Shown here one piece after another: positions 26,342-34,777 of a stretch of 64,000 bases of DNA. How positions within the stretch are numbered: the stretch's first letter is position 1; each line of letters opens with the position of its first letter. Position numbers and translations under genes: made by a program. Origin of the DNA: an uncultured Kordia sp. (GTDB taxonomy: Bacteria > Bacteroidota > Bacteroidia > Flavobacteriales > Flavobacteriaceae); assembly GCF_947489565.1 (NCBI RefSeq), contig NZ_CANLEA010000018.1:57274-121273 (forward strand), read 5' to 3'. Under the pieces are notes generated by a model that did no database searches, was not told the origin of the DNA, and saw only the letters and a list, made by a program, of their open reading frames with translations.

Positions 26342-26420
26342 AAAGGATGCATTCCCAAAAAAAGTGCAGTTCAAACGAGTTGAAATTACAATCTTTTTTT
26401 TGCTGTAGAATGCATCCTTT
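26342..26420. repeat. Long-loop inverted repeat
   Basis: Perfect 13-base arms AAAGGATGCATTC/GAATGCATCCTTT separated by 53 bases, between the 26467 and 25801 genes. It may form a large RNA hairpin. Confidence 0.6.
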
Positions 26421-26466
26421 GTGCTGTATACTTTCTGTAATTCAATACGAAAGTAAAAACTTAGTG

Positions 26467-26823
26467 TTATGCCGTTTCTGTGTTGTTGTCGTCTTCTTTA
26501 GGTTTTACAAAACCAATGGCAGTTTTAATTACGGTATCTAAGATACTGTTCTTTAAATGTCCTAATTTTATTTTAGAAACACCCGCAGCGTATAATCCTT
26601 TTAATACGACTAAATCCTTTTGACTTTCTATCAACCACTTGTAATCATCGAGTGTGATGTTTCCTTCGGCAAGTAAGGTTGTCCAACGTTCTAGTTTTTC
26701 TTTGGATGCTTTTAAAAAGTCTTGCACATCCTTTTTTGACTCTTCTTTTAAGTCGTCAAACTTAGAACCCATTAAACTTAATAAGTTTCCTTTTAGTTCT
26801 TTCAATAAATCTTTGAAGTCCAT
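26467..26823 (-). CDS. Small helical protein (118 aa)
   Basis: Almost entirely helical and charged (LLKELKGNLLSLMGSKFDDL, VQDFLKASKEKLERWTTLL), with a C-terminal segment ILDTVIKTAIGFVK and an acidic tail. No signal peptide. It resembles apolipoprotein-like or phasin-like helical proteins in composition only. It sits 23 bases after the lipoprotein gene and is probably in the amidase operon. Function unknown. Confidence 0.6.
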   Translation of the reverse strand: MDFKDLLKELKGNLLSLMGSKFDDLKEESKKDVQDFLKASKEKLERWTTLLAEGNITLDDYKWLIESQKDLVVLKGLYAAGVSKIKLGHLKNSILDTVIKTAIGFVKPKEDDNNTETA

Positions 26824-26846
26824 GTTAATATGTTGTTATGTCGTTA

Positions 26847-27305
26847 TTATAATCCTAGAATTGCTTTGAGTTTGTTTTCTGCGGCAGGATCTTTTTTTCC
26901 TTCATATTGAAGAATTAAATCCAGTGCTTCAGTGACTTGTCCTTTGGCTTCATTGATAAAGAAACTTGAAAGTGTTCCTTTGTCTTTCCAACGCTTTAAA
27001 AATCCTGCGATAAAGTTTTTATCTGGATTTGCAATCATTTTCCACATGGCATACGAAATGGTATTGTTCTCTCTATTTTTTTGGTATTCAAGCATTTTTG
27101 CTAGTTCTGAATCAAAATTATCGATCGCCGCTTGTTGTGAATCGTAAGACATCGTTGCCTTGTCCATTAAATTGATAGCATCCACTTTTAGTTCCGTTCC
27201 TTTTTGGTAGGAATATTGATCAAAAACAGGTGCTCTAAGTGATCCGCATGATGAGACTAGAAACAGTGTTAACATTAAATACACTGCATAAAAACGTGTT
27301 TTCAT
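26847..27305 (-). CDS. Lipoprotein of unknown function (152 aa)
   Basis: A signal peptide ends at the lipobox VSSCGS (Cys 20). The mature part is helical: KGTELKVDAINLMDKATMSY, LAKMLEYQKNRENN and SYAMWKMIANPDKNFIAGFL. It probably sits in the outer membrane facing the periplasm. It lies between the amidase and the small helical protein, so a cell-wall role is plausible, but no domain is recognised. Confidence 0.62.
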   Translation of the reverse strand: MKTRFYAVYLMLTLFLVSSCGSLRAPVFDQYSYQKGTELKVDAINLMDKATMSYDSQQAAIDNFDSELAKMLEYQKNRENNTISYAMWKMIANPDKNFIAGFLKRWKDKGTLSSFFINEAKGQVTEALDLILQYEGKKDPAAENKLKAILGL

Positions 27306-27325
27306 ATTTGAATTGTTATGTAAGG

Positions 27326-27922
27326 TTAGAATAATTCTTGTTGTACTCTTTTGATGGCTTCTACGTGATAACGAATGACTTTTGCTCGTCCTTCACGCGT
27401 CATTAAGATTGATTTGCATTCTTCTTCATTGTCCATAAAGAAGTTCTCCGTCAGAATGGCTGGCATTTTCGTGTGCTTTAACACATAAAAGTTTTTTTCT
27501 TTGTCTAAATCGCCATCAGAGAAATCGGTACGCAATCGTCTGTTTGGAAATTCTCTTTTGAATTCTTCTCCAAAAACAGTGGCGATAGCATCACTTCGAG
27601 TATTTCTTACGGATGTAAATATTTCACTTCCATGTCCGCCACCTGCATTCGAATGTACACTAATGTAAAAACAGTTTCGAGAACCATATTTATTGGCTCT
27701 TCGTACACGTGTTGCCAACGTTACATCTCTGTATTCTGGTGCTAAGTTTTCATACGGAATGCGAAGTATTGTGAGTTCTTCTATGATTCCATTGACGACA
27801 GCGCGATTAAATTCGCCTTCAAATAATTGAGAACCATCACTCCATATTGGAGAACGTTTTCCGGGTGTTTGATACGTTCCGTTAATCAAACCACCGTGTC
27901 CATTGTCTAATAATACGATCAT
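27326..27922 (-). CDS. N-acetylmuramoyl-L-alanine amidase (Amidase_3)
   Basis: A 198-residue zinc amidase that cuts the bond between N-acetylmuramic acid and L-alanine. The zinc motifs are LDNGHGG (first His), a Glu in the LFEGEFNRAVV helix, and ISVHSNAGGG (second His). The catalytic Glu is in AILTENFFMDN. There is no signal peptide, which is unusual for a cell-wall amidase. It may act on recycled fragments inside the cell, be exported by another route, or have a phage-like origin. It is the first gene of the 27.9-25.8 kb series. Confidence 0.87.
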   Translation of the reverse strand: MIVLLDNGHGGLINGTYQTPGKRSPIWSDGSQLFEGEFNRAVVNGIIEELTILRIPYENLAPEYRDVTLATRVRRANKYGSRNCFYISVHSNAGGGHGSEIFTSVRNTRSDAIATVFGEEFKREFPNRRLRTDFSDGDLDKEKNFYVLKHTKMPAILTENFFMDNEEECKSILMTREGRAKVIRYHVEAIKRVQQELF

Positions 27923-28039
27923 ATTGTGTGTGTTTAAACAAAAAATCCCTTATATCATACCTCAAAAAGCTGCTATTTTACTGATTGACAATATGTAAAA
28001 GGGGAATGATTAAAGATATGGAATATTTGAAGACCACGG

Positions 28040-28060
28040 AAAGGGGAAAAACCCCCTTTT
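28040..28060 (-). terminator. Terminator downstream of the 28191-28388 precursor
   Basis: AAAGGGG/CCCCTTT stem with a loop of about five A, then T-rich sequence, on the spacer between precursor and amidase genes. Confidence 0.5.
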
Positions 28061-28116
28061 CTGTAGTTACAGTTGTAAGATGGGGTTTTAATCATGAATG
28101 GCAATCTAAGAAGTAT

Positions 28117-28182
28117 ACTTGATTCAGCAATTGCTTATTTTTAAATCGTTTATACTTAATATTGATAACTACTGAATCAAGT
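28117..28182. repeat. Long-loop inverted repeat after a precursor gene
   Basis: Perfect 11-base arms ACTTGATTCAG/CTGAATCAAGT, 44 bases apart, eight bases after the peptide stop codon. It may be a 3' RNA structure. Confidence 0.55.
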
Positions 28183-28190
28183 TTTTAAAA

Positions 28191-28388
28191 TCATTCATAA
28201 CAGCATTCCCAAGTATCTGAACAACTAAAGTGTGCTGTTTTATTAGAAGTACAATCAGAATGTTTTGTATATGGTTTTCCACCCATTGAAGTTCTTGTGA
28301 CTCCTGCATCTCCCGCAATAATGGCGTTTAACATACTAATTGTTTTTTTGTTAACTTTTAGTTTTTGAATGCTTCTTTTGTTTTTCAT
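28191..28388 (-). CDS. RiPP-like precursor, RSIQKL subfamily, copy 1
   Basis: A 65-residue peptide from ATG 28388 (MKNKRSIQKLKVNKKTISML). The leader has the VNKKTIS variant of LNK..IS. NAIIAGDAGVTRTSMGGKPY follows, then a core with four Cys (SDCTSNK, FSCSDTWECCYE) and several Thr and Ser. The GVTRTSMGG block is shared with the peptide at 29039-29221 (GVVRTSMGG), so the two are direct paralogues. A conserved 60-base stretch lies upstream of both. Confidence 0.75.
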   Translation of the reverse strand: MKNKRSIQKLKVNKKTISMLNAIIAGDAGVTRTSMGGKPYTKHSDCTSNKTAHFSCSDTWECCYE

Positions 28389-28416
28389 AATTAAAAATGT
28401 TTTCATATTTATTCAC

Positions 28417-28476
28417 CAAACATATATGTAAAATCATGAATTAGAAAGGATTGACATTGACGCTTTATAAAATATC
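28417..28476 (-). promoter_or_regulatory. Conserved 60-base upstream element, copy 1
   Basis: Starts with CAAACATA (minus-strand TATGTTTG, a -7 match) and continues with ATGTAAAATCATGAATTAGA. The same stretch, about 80 percent identical or better by eye, occurs at 29247-29306 upstream of the paralogous gene. It is likely the promoter and a shared regulator site. Confidence 0.6.
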
Positions 28477-28505
28477 AACATGAAATCTTTTTAAAAAAAT
28501 AATTG

Positions 28506-28938
28506 CTATTTATCATAATGATTTACGAGATTAGCAATTACCTGTCTATTATCTACAAATGCTTCCCAAACAGCTTCATACCATTGCAGAATCTTTTGAT
28601 CTTTTTCTGTATCGGAAGTTGCGTTTAGAACATCTTCAACCGTAATGTCTCCTCTGTTTTGTGGTAATGTAATTACTGGCCATTCCACTTTGCGTTTTGT
28701 CATTTTCATGTGAAATAACTGTACTTCTTTTCCTGAGAAGCCTTTTTCTATTAAGCGCAAATAAAATTTTGATTGGTTTTGTGGTTTCATCAGCCGTTTG
28801 AGTCTCATACGCATCTACTATATTTTGATGAATGAAGTATGCTCTAGGTTGTGCTAATGTGTAATAAGACAATCGGTGAAATGCGCTTTCATTATATTCC
28901 ATGCTACTAAATTTAATGATAAATATTCTATCTATCAT
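28506..28938 (-). pseudogene. DUF5946-like protein, broken by an out-of-frame deletion
   Basis: Two overlapping minus-strand frames together make one protein. The first (start 28938, or Met at 28902) reads FHRLSYYTLAQPRAYFIHQN, then VDAYETQTADETTKPIKILFA. The second, from there to 28506, reads LIEKGFSGKEVQLFHMKMTK, then KVEWPVITLPQNRGDITVED. Both halves match the order I recall in DUF5946 proteins, in which FAL(V)GLYL joins KPIK to the E+GFSG block. About four residues are missing at the junction, at about 28750-28770, with loss of frame. It lies between two precursor genes and has no known function. Confidence 0.6.
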
Positions 28939-28946
28939 AATTAATA

Positions 28947-28984
28947 AAGCTATTTACATCTAAAAAATTAGAGGTAAATAGCTT
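28947..28984 (-). terminator. Terminator after the 29039-29221 precursor
   Basis: Stem AAGCTATTTAC/GTAAATAGCTT extended by TCTAA/TTAGA, in the spacer before the broken DUF5946-like gene. Confidence 0.75.
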
Positions 28985-29038
28985 CAATGTCATTCATAAT
29001 AATACTTTTTCAACTTCAACAATTTGATCTTATATATC

Positions 29039-29221
29039 TCATGGATCTCCATTAGGTGATACTCCACAAGGACAAGATAAACACGATACTTGTCTAGTAA
29101 ACTTCAGTCCTCCCATCGAAGTTCTTACAACTCCTATCCCATCACCTGCAACAATCATGTTTAGTGTACTAATCGTTTGTTTGTGAGCTCTTAGCTTCTG
29201 AATACTTCTTTTTTTCTTCAT
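29039..29221 (-). CDS. RiPP-like precursor, RSIQKL subfamily, copy 2
   Basis: A 60-residue peptide. The leader MKKKRSIQKLRAHKQTISTL keeps the IS..L position but has AHKQT where LNK is usual. NMIVAGDGIGVVRTSMGG and a short core with three Cys (SCLSCPCG) follow. It is the direct paralogue of the 28191-28388 peptide, with the same upstream element. It probably shares the leader-recognising enzyme and is encoded on its own transcript, with a hairpin on each side. Confidence 0.72.
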   Translation of the reverse strand: MKKKRSIQKLRAHKQTISTLNMIVAGDGIGVVRTSMGGLKFTRQVSCLSCPCGVSPNGDP

Positions 29222-29246
29222 AATAAATGTTTTAATGTTTATACAG

Positions 29247-29306
29247 CAAACATATATGTAAAATCATGAATTAGAAAGAAGTAACATTGATGTTTTATAA
29301 AACATC
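29247..29306 (-). promoter_or_regulatory. Conserved 60-base upstream element, copy 2
   Basis: Same element as at 28417-28476, starting with CAAACATA (minus-strand TATGTTTG) and carrying ATGTAAAATCATGAATTAGA. It lies 25 bases before the start at 29221, as copy 1 lies 28 bases before its gene. Confidence 0.6.
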
Positions 29307-29417
29307 TATACACTATTGTGTTTTAAAATAATTGAACGTACAAGAGCTTATTATTTTTCAAACTATTGTTGAATGTTTCAGTTCATTAACTCTAAACTAT
29401 TTATAACACAAACAACG

Positions 29418-29458
29418 AAAGCTATTAGTTTTCAAAGGTTTTCAAAACTAATAGCTTT
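29418..29458 (-). terminator. Terminator after the 29512-29730 precursor
   Basis: Perfect 15-base stem AAAGCTATTAGTTTT/AAAACTAATAGCTTT with an 11-base loop. Confidence 0.8.
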
Positions 29459-29511
29459 ATTACTACTTATTAAAAAAGATGTTTAAAAGCTTAAAAAATC
29501 CCTTTAAGTTT

Positions 29512-29730
29512 TTAACAATCTTCAGTTCTAAGAGCCACGCATATCATCCAATTATAAGTTACATTGGGACAATCACAAGTGTCAACACAACCACCTGCTA
29601 CTATTGATGCAGCTTTGGTGGCTCCATTAACTATCGTTGTAGTAACGTCAGCTCCTCCCGTTACAGCGTTTAATGTACTAATCCTTTCTTTGTGAAAACT
29701 CAGTTTTTGAATACTTCTTTTTTTCTTCAT
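29512..29730 (-). CDS. RiPP-like precursor, RSIQKL subfamily, copy 3
   Basis: A 72-residue peptide from ATG 29730; the frame is open to 29820 but the upstream part is not leader-like. The leader is MKKKRSIQKLSFHKERISTL, then NAVTGGADVTTTIVNG with a GG boundary. The core has five Cys (GGCVDTCDCPNVTYNW, then MIC and EDC) and many Thr and Ala. It shares the leader but not the core with its two neighbours. A TATATTTG element at 29845-29852 would give a leader RNA of about 110 bases. Confidence 0.7.
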   Translation of the reverse strand: MKKKRSIQKLSFHKERISTLNAVTGGADVTTTIVNGATKAASIVAGGCVDTCDCPNVTYNWMICVALRTEDC

Positions 29731-29844
29731 AATGATAATTGTTTTAATGTTAGACAAAACCTGTTGACATTTTGAAAAATGATGAAGAGTTGTCAAATCG
29801 AATAGTAACACCATCATCAAAATCTTAATGCACTAGGGATAAAC

Positions 29845-29852
29845 CAAATATA
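29845..29852 (-). promoter_or_regulatory. -7-like element upstream of RSIQKL copy 3
   Basis: TATATTTG on the minus strand matches TAnnTTTG. It is 114 bases before the start codon, farther than for the other two genes of the group. Confidence 0.35.
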
Positions 29853-30003
29853 TATGCATGAAAAAATAAAGCGTATTATTTACGAGACATTGTGGTAGTT
29901 TACAATATAAATAGTGATGAATTAAAAATGAGATGTGACGAAATAAGAATATTTTGGGATGATTTTTTTAGCAACTTCATCCATACAAAGAATCATAGAA
30001 TTC

Positions 30004-30249
30004 TTATTTTTCAAACTGTCGTTGAATGTTTCGAATCATCGGTTCCAAACCATTGATTTTGATATCGAGCATTTGTTCTAGTTGTCGTCCTAGTTTTCCT
30101 TTTGGAAATCCTTTTTGTCGGTACCAAATTAAGTATCGTTCCGGTAAGTTTACAAGATATTTACCTTCGTATTTCCCGAAAGGCATTCTGGCATGTGCCA
30201 GTTCTATCAAGAGTTTTTGTTGCTCTTCTTTGTTGGGGAAATCAGTCAT
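30004..30249 (-). CDS. DUF3820 family protein
   Basis: An 81-residue protein with the DUF3820 core MPFGKYEGKYLVNLPERYLI and GFPKGKLGRQLEQML. Family members are small proteins of unknown function, sometimes called putative quorum-sensing-regulated virulence factors; the GKY.G..L..LP..YL pattern also occurs next to exonuclease domains. The start overlaps the DUF922 gene by eight bases, so it is the last gene of that operon. Confidence 0.85.
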   Translation of the reverse strand: MTDFPNKEEQQKLLIELAHARMPFGKYEGKYLVNLPERYLIWYRQKGFPKGKLGRQLEQMLDIKINGLEPMIRNIQRQFEK

Positions 30250-30793
30250 TATCTGATGGAGATCGCTTGTAGTTATCGTATTTTTTGAGTTCGCGCGCTA
30301 TTAGTTTTTGCCATTTTATTTGTCCTGCATAATCTCTAGAATAGTCAGAACCTGCATCATAGGCATTTTGCATATCGCGCAATTCTTCGTTGATTTGATC
30401 GTAGATTTCAGCAATTTCTTGTTGCACGTTTTTGGTAAACTTTGTTTCTTTTATGCGTTTTCGAAACTTACGTGCATACAATTCTGAGATATCAAAATGT
30501 AGTTGTTCATGTCCTAAAACAGTATCATTAACGCGTTCTTTTAAATACCATGATTTTTCTGGGTAAAATTGCGCCATCACTTGTGTCGTATATTCTACTT
30601 TATCACTGTTAGAATAGGTTTTAGAGCTAAATCCGTAGGTAATTCCAGAAGCTGTAATTGCTACCGCATCCGTATCGTATTTGGGAGCTGCTTCAAAGTT
30701 TCCCCAATGCAGTTTCTTCTGCTGTGACCACGTGATCTTTTCTTCCTCTTGAACGAGTAGAAAGATGCAAAGTATACCTATGATTCTATACAT
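30242..30793 (-). CDS. DUF922-like secreted Zn-protease-type protein
   Basis: A 183-residue protein with a short hydrophobic start (IIGILCIFLLVQ). GHEQLHFDISE near residue 100 is the HExxH-like motif of DUF922, followed by YARKFRKRI and a long helix. The early WSQQKKLHWGNFEA also fits. DUF922 proteins are annotated as probable zinc proteases, though the motif HEQLH has Gln-Leu inside and activity is unproven. The stop overlaps the DUF3820 gene and the start is adjacent to the OsmC stop. Confidence 0.78.
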   Translation of the reverse strand: MYRIIGILCIFLLVQEEEKITWSQQKKLHWGNFEAAPKYDTDAVAITASGITYGFSSKTYSNSDKVEYTTQVMAQFYPEKSWYLKERVNDTVLGHEQLHFDISELYARKFRKRIKETKFTKNVQQEIAEIYDQINEELRDMQNAYDAGSDYSRDYAGQIKWQKLIARELKKYDNYKRSPSDND

Positions 30794-31195
30794 TTATTTC
30801 CAATGAAATTCAACAATCTTTTCAATATCTGGATGAAGACTGTAATGTACAGGACATGTCTTTGCTGTATTTTCTAGTATTTTTTTGGTTTTGTCATCAG
30901 CTTCAAATGGCAAGTGAATTTGCACTTCAATTTTAGAAATTCGTCTTGGATCTGAAGCCATTGTTTTGGTAACTTCTGCGGTTGTATTTTCCATATTCAC
31001 ACCGAGTTGTGCCGCTTTAATTCCCATGACTGTCAACATACAACTTGCGAGTCCTGTCGCAACAGTATCTGTAGGAGAAAACGCTTCTCCTTTCCCATTA
31101 TTGTCTGTAGGAGCATCTGTAATGAATTCATTTCCAGATTTTATATGTGTTGAAACCGTTCTAAGGCTTCCAGTGTAGGTAACTTTTGAAGTCAT
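30794..31195 (-). CDS. OsmC family protein
   Basis: A 133-residue protein of the OsmC/Ohr fold, which reduces organic hydroperoxides with paired Cys or serves stress resistance. The first motif Cys is in TGLASCMLTVMGIKA (residues 46-60) and the second in KTCPVHYSL near residue 115. This places it in the YhfA-like OsmC group rather than Ohr. It is the second gene of the LysM-OsmC-DUF922-DUF3820 series. Confidence 0.9.
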   Translation of the reverse strand: MTSKVTYTGSLRTVSTHIKSGNEFITDAPTDNNGKGEAFSPTDTVATGLASCMLTVMGIKAAQLGVNMENTTAEVTKTMASDPRRISKIEVQIHLPFEADDKTKKILENTAKTCPVHYSLHPDIEKIVEFHWK

Positions 31196-31216
31196 GATTG
31201 TTGTTTGTAGGTTTTA

Positions 31217-33136
31217 TTATTCAACTTCTTTGATTTCTAATCCTTCGTATTTTACAATGTATACGCCTTTGTTAAAAAATCCGCCAAGGAGTTTTTTACG
31301 ATAGTCAAATTTGTTTTCTACATAGCTTGTTTCTGTACCAGTTCGTACACTTTTTGCTAAATTTTGGTCGTATGCTAAACGAAGTAAGATATCAAAGGTA
31401 ATATCAAATCCACGCGTTGCAATTCTACTTGGAGAAATACCATATTCAGCCTTGTATTTTTGCACAAATTTATTGTCTAACGACGAAGGTTTGTCAATAG
31501 ATGGATAGTGAAAGTTAAGATTTGCTAAGTGACTGTTGTATATATTATCACTGGTGTCGTACTTGCTACTTTTATTTGTCGTAAGTAATACAATTTTACG
31601 TTTATCGCTTGTCGCATAAGAGTTTAATACCGACGTTACATTTGCAATCAATGATAAGTCTTCTGTTTCCAAAATGACCCAATTTTCAACATCTTGTTTT
31701 AAATGTGGAAGAATTAATGCTGGTTTGATAAAATTTCCTTTTTCAGGATTGAAAATTTTATGATTTGGTAAAATCGATTGCAATGTTGCTTTTATTTTGA
31801 CTTTCGTTTTATCTGCAATGATGATTACATTTTTATCTTGACCATTCTTTTTCAAGAATTCCAACATTTTTTCTTCTAGCAGTTTTTTATCTGGAATTGT
31901 TTGATACACATTTCTGTGATCTACCTTTTTGCTAGTCAACGGAGAAATTACAGGAATTCCATCAGATTTTAATTCAGAAGCTACTACTTCCACATTAGCA
32001 TCTAATATTGGGCCAATAACAGCATGTATATCTGTAAAGTCGTTTGCTGCAATTGCGCTTTGTGTTTCCCCTTTATTTCCGCCATTGTCAATCACTTTTA
32101 CATTGACCGATAAGCCTAATTTTTTAATAGAATCCAATGCCATTAATGAACCTGTGTAAAAGTCCGTTGCATATCCTAACAATCGATCTTTTTTAAGTTT
32201 CGTTTTGGTTTGGCTTACAGAATCGACATCCAATTCATTCAATTTGAACGGCAACATGATGACAATGTTTGATACATTTTCCGGATTTGCGTTTTCCATG
32301 AAATTAAACTTGTCAACCACAACCGCATCTACAACTTCTAGTGTTTCTGTTTTTTCAACAGGTAATTTTAATACCATTCCTGCTTTTAAGCCATCTTTTA
32401 ACGCTGGATTTAAGTGAATGAGTTCATCTTCAGAAACGCCTAATTTTCGCGTCAATGTATACATGGTTTGTTTTGGCTTTACATCGTAAAACACATATTT
32501 TTCCACGCTTACTATTGCTGGTTTTTCTGAACGAATTGGCAATTTGATTTCCTGACCAATTTTTAAACCTTCTTTAATCTCTGGATTGATCGCTTCAAGT
32601 TCCTCAATGGTAAGTCCGTAACTATGCGCAATTCCCCACTTCGTTTCTTTAGCTTTTATGGTATATAATTCAAAAGAAGTGTCTTCGTTGTTGGTTTCTT
32701 CTTCTTTTGTTTCAACAGTTTCTGTAGTTTGTGTTGGTTTCTTTTTAAAAATTGGAATCGCAATACGATCGCCCTTTTTCAAACCTTCTTTCGCTACTTT
32801 TTCATTGTATTTTAGAATATCTTCTTGCGTAACTCCATATTTTTTGGCAATCCCAAATATGGTTTCTTTTCGTCTAACTTTATGATTGGTAAACGTAACC
32901 TCAACATCGGAAGTCGTTGCAATTGATGTTGAAGGAATAATAAGCATACTATTTCTACGTACGCCTCTTCGTGCTTCAGGATTTAATTTAATAATGTCAT
33001 CTGGACTAATATTGTATTGTTCGGCAATACTTTCCACCGTTTCTCCTCTTGATACTTTATGATTTTTGTACTGTTGCGCAGTTGCTACGCAGCTTGTCAT
33101 CAGTATCGCTAAACAAAATCCTAAAAACTTCTTCAT
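31217..33136 (-). CDS. LysM-repeat protein with periplasmic-binding-protein-like domain
   Basis: A 639-residue secreted protein (signal ending SCVATAQQ). Four LysM domains occupy about residues 22-260; each has the pattern ..VKxKxT...IA..YG...L...NP.....L..G..L.IP (for example KVSRGETVESIAEQYNIS). Residues 285-639 look like a type I periplasmic-binding fold (IVIMLPFKLNELD, AIAANDFTDIHAVIGPILDA, YAEYG-type end). The protein probably binds peptidoglycan and a small ligand or partner. It is next to guaA (16-base gap). Bacteroidota carry such proteins widely; the ligand is unknown. Confidence 0.82.
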   Translation of the reverse strand: MKKFLGFCLAILMTSCVATAQQYKNHKVSRGETVESIAEQYNISPDDIIKLNPEARRGVRRNSMLIIPSTSIATTSDVEVTFTNHKVRRKETIFGIAKKYGVTQEDILKYNEKVAKEGLKKGDRIAIPIFKKKPTQTTETVETKEEETNNEDTSFELYTIKAKETKWGIAHSYGLTIEELEAINPEIKEGLKIGQEIKLPIRSEKPAIVSVEKYVFYDVKPKQTMYTLTRKLGVSEDELIHLNPALKDGLKAGMVLKLPVEKTETLEVVDAVVVDKFNFMENANPENVSNIVIMLPFKLNELDVDSVSQTKTKLKKDRLLGYATDFYTGSLMALDSIKKLGLSVNVKVIDNGGNKGETQSAIAANDFTDIHAVIGPILDANVEVVASELKSDGIPVISPLTSKKVDHRNVYQTIPDKKLLEEKMLEFLKKNGQDKNVIIIADKTKVKIKATLQSILPNHKIFNPEKGNFIKPALILPHLKQDVENWVILETEDLSLIANVTSVLNSYATSDKRKIVLLTTNKSSKYDTSDNIYNSHLANLNFHYPSIDKPSSLDNKFVQKYKAEYGISPSRIATRGFDITFDILLRLAYDQNLAKSVRTGTETSYVENKFDYRKKLLGGFFNKGVYIVKYEGLEIKEVE

Positions 33137-33152
33137 TCTTTGTGCTAATTAA

Positions 33153-34688
33153 TTATTCCCATTCAATGGTCGCTGGCGGTTTTGAGCTGATGTCATACAC
33201 TACTCTATTAACGCCTTTTACTTTATTTATTATATCGTTTGATACTTTTTGCAAAAATTTATATGGTAAATCTACCCAATCGGCAGTCATACCATCCGTA
33301 CTTTCTACTGCACGTAATGCAACTACTTTTTCATACGTACGCTCATCACCCATAACTCCTACTGAGTTTACTGGTAATAAAATAGCTCCTGCTTGCCATA
33401 CTTTATCATACAAATCCCATTCACGCAATCCGTTAATAAACACAGCGTCAACTTCTTGTAATATACGAACTTTTTCCGCAGTGATATCTCCCAATATTCT
33501 GATTGCCAATCCTGGTCCTGGAAATGGATGACGACCTAATAATTGTTTGTCCATTCCCATAGAAGCACCAACTCTTCTTACTTCATCTTTAAACAATGCT
33601 TTTAGAGGTTCTACGATTTTTAATTTCATAAAATCTGGCAAACCACCTACGTTGTGATGACTTTTAATAGTTGCGCTTGGTCCTCCGGTTGCACTTACAC
33701 TTTCTATCACATCAGGATAAATAGTTCCTTGTGCCAACCAAGTTACGTCTTGTATTTGTGTTGCTTCATCATCAAACACTTCAATAAATACGCGACCAAT
33801 GGCTTTACGTTTCTTCTCAGGATCGCTCTCTCCTGCTAGCGCATCCAAAAAGCGTGCCGAAGCATCTACACCTTTTACGTTCAATCCCATTCCTTCGTAT
33901 TGTTGTAATACACTTGAGAACTCATCTTTACGCAGTAAACCATTGTTTACAAAGATGCAATATAAGTTTTCTCCAATAGCTTTGTGCAATAACATTGCTG
34001 CTACACTTGAATCTACACCGCCAGACAATCCTAAGACAACTTTATCATTGCCCAATTGTGCTTTTAAATCAGCCACCGTTTCGTCTACAAAAGCATTTGG
34101 TGTCCAATCTGGATTTACATTCGCAATGTGAACCAAGAAGTTTTCTAGCAATTGTTTTCCATCTGTAGAATGATATACTTCTGGATGAAATTGAATTGCA
34201 TAGGTAGTTTCGCCTTCTATTTTGTAGGCTGCATTTTCTACATCGTGTGTACTTGCTAGTAATTTTCCGTTGGTTGGTAATTTTTTGATGGTATCACTAT
34301 GACTCATCCACACTTGACTTCCTGTAGAAATGCCTGCTAAAAACGGTTCGTTTTCTTGTACAAAACTTAAGTTTGCACGTCCGTATTCGCGGGTGTTTGA
34401 TTCAGCTACTTGTCCACCAGAAAAGTGTGCTAAATATTGTGCGCCATAACAAACGCCTAGTAATGGTTTTACGCCGCGAATGCCTTTTAGTTCTGGATGA
34501 AAAGCATCGTCAGACCTTACGGACATTGGACTTCCCGAAAGAATTACAGCTTTGTACTCGTCTAAATTTGTTGGAATTTTATTGAATGGATGAATCTCGG
34601 AATAGATGTTCAGTTCTCGAACTCTGCGCGCAATTAGTTGTGTGTATTGCGATCCGAAGTCTAATATTAATACCTTGTCGTGTTGCAT
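33153..34688 (-). CDS. guaA: GMP synthase (glutamine-hydrolysing)
   Basis: Makes GMP from XMP, ATP and glutamine. The start at 34688 ([20 protein letters not shown]) gives 511 residues; a further upstream TTG lies inside the promoter. The class I glutaminase has [10 protein letters not shown] (catalytic Cys) and QFHPEV. The ATP-pyrophosphatase has [10 protein letters not shown]. The C-terminal dimerisation domain ends in [17 protein letters not shown] element begins four bases before the ATG, suggesting a leaderless or nearly leaderless mRNA. Confidence 0.96.
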   Translation of the reverse strand: MQHDKVLILDFGSQYTQLIARRVRELNIYSEIHPFNKIPTNLDEYKAVILSGSPMSVRSDDAFHPELKGIRGVKPLLGVCYGAQYLAHFSGGQVAESNTREYGRANLSFVQENEPFLAGISTGSQVWMSHSDTIKKLPTNGKLLASTHDVENAAYKIEGETTYAIQFHPEVYHSTDGKQLLENFLVHIANVNPDWTPNAFVDETVADLKAQLGNDKVVLGLSGGVDSSVAAMLLHKAIGENLYCIFVNNGLLRKDEFSSVLQQYEGMGLNVKGVDASARFLDALAGESDPEKKRKAIGRVFIEVFDDEATQIQDVTWLAQGTIYPDVIESVSATGGPSATIKSHHNVGGLPDFMKLKIVEPLKALFKDEVRRVGASMGMDKQLLGRHPFPGPGLAIRILGDITAEKVRILQEVDAVFINGLREWDLYDKVWQAGAILLPVNSVGVMGDERTYEKVVALRAVESTDGMTADWVDLPYKFLQKVSNDIINKVKGVNRVVYDISSKPPATIEWE

Positions 34689-34691
34689 GCG

Positions 34692-34699
34692 CAAAAGTA
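34692..34699 (-). promoter_or_regulatory. -7 promoter element abutting guaA
   Basis: TACTTTTG on the minus strand with a TTG about 20 bases upstream. It ends three bases before the ATG at 34688. Confidence 0.5.
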
Positions 34700-34777
34700 C
34701 TATTTAGATTTCAAATTTCAAGCAATAAGAAAAAGATTTTTTCACATGATATTCACAACAATATATATGACTGTTTC

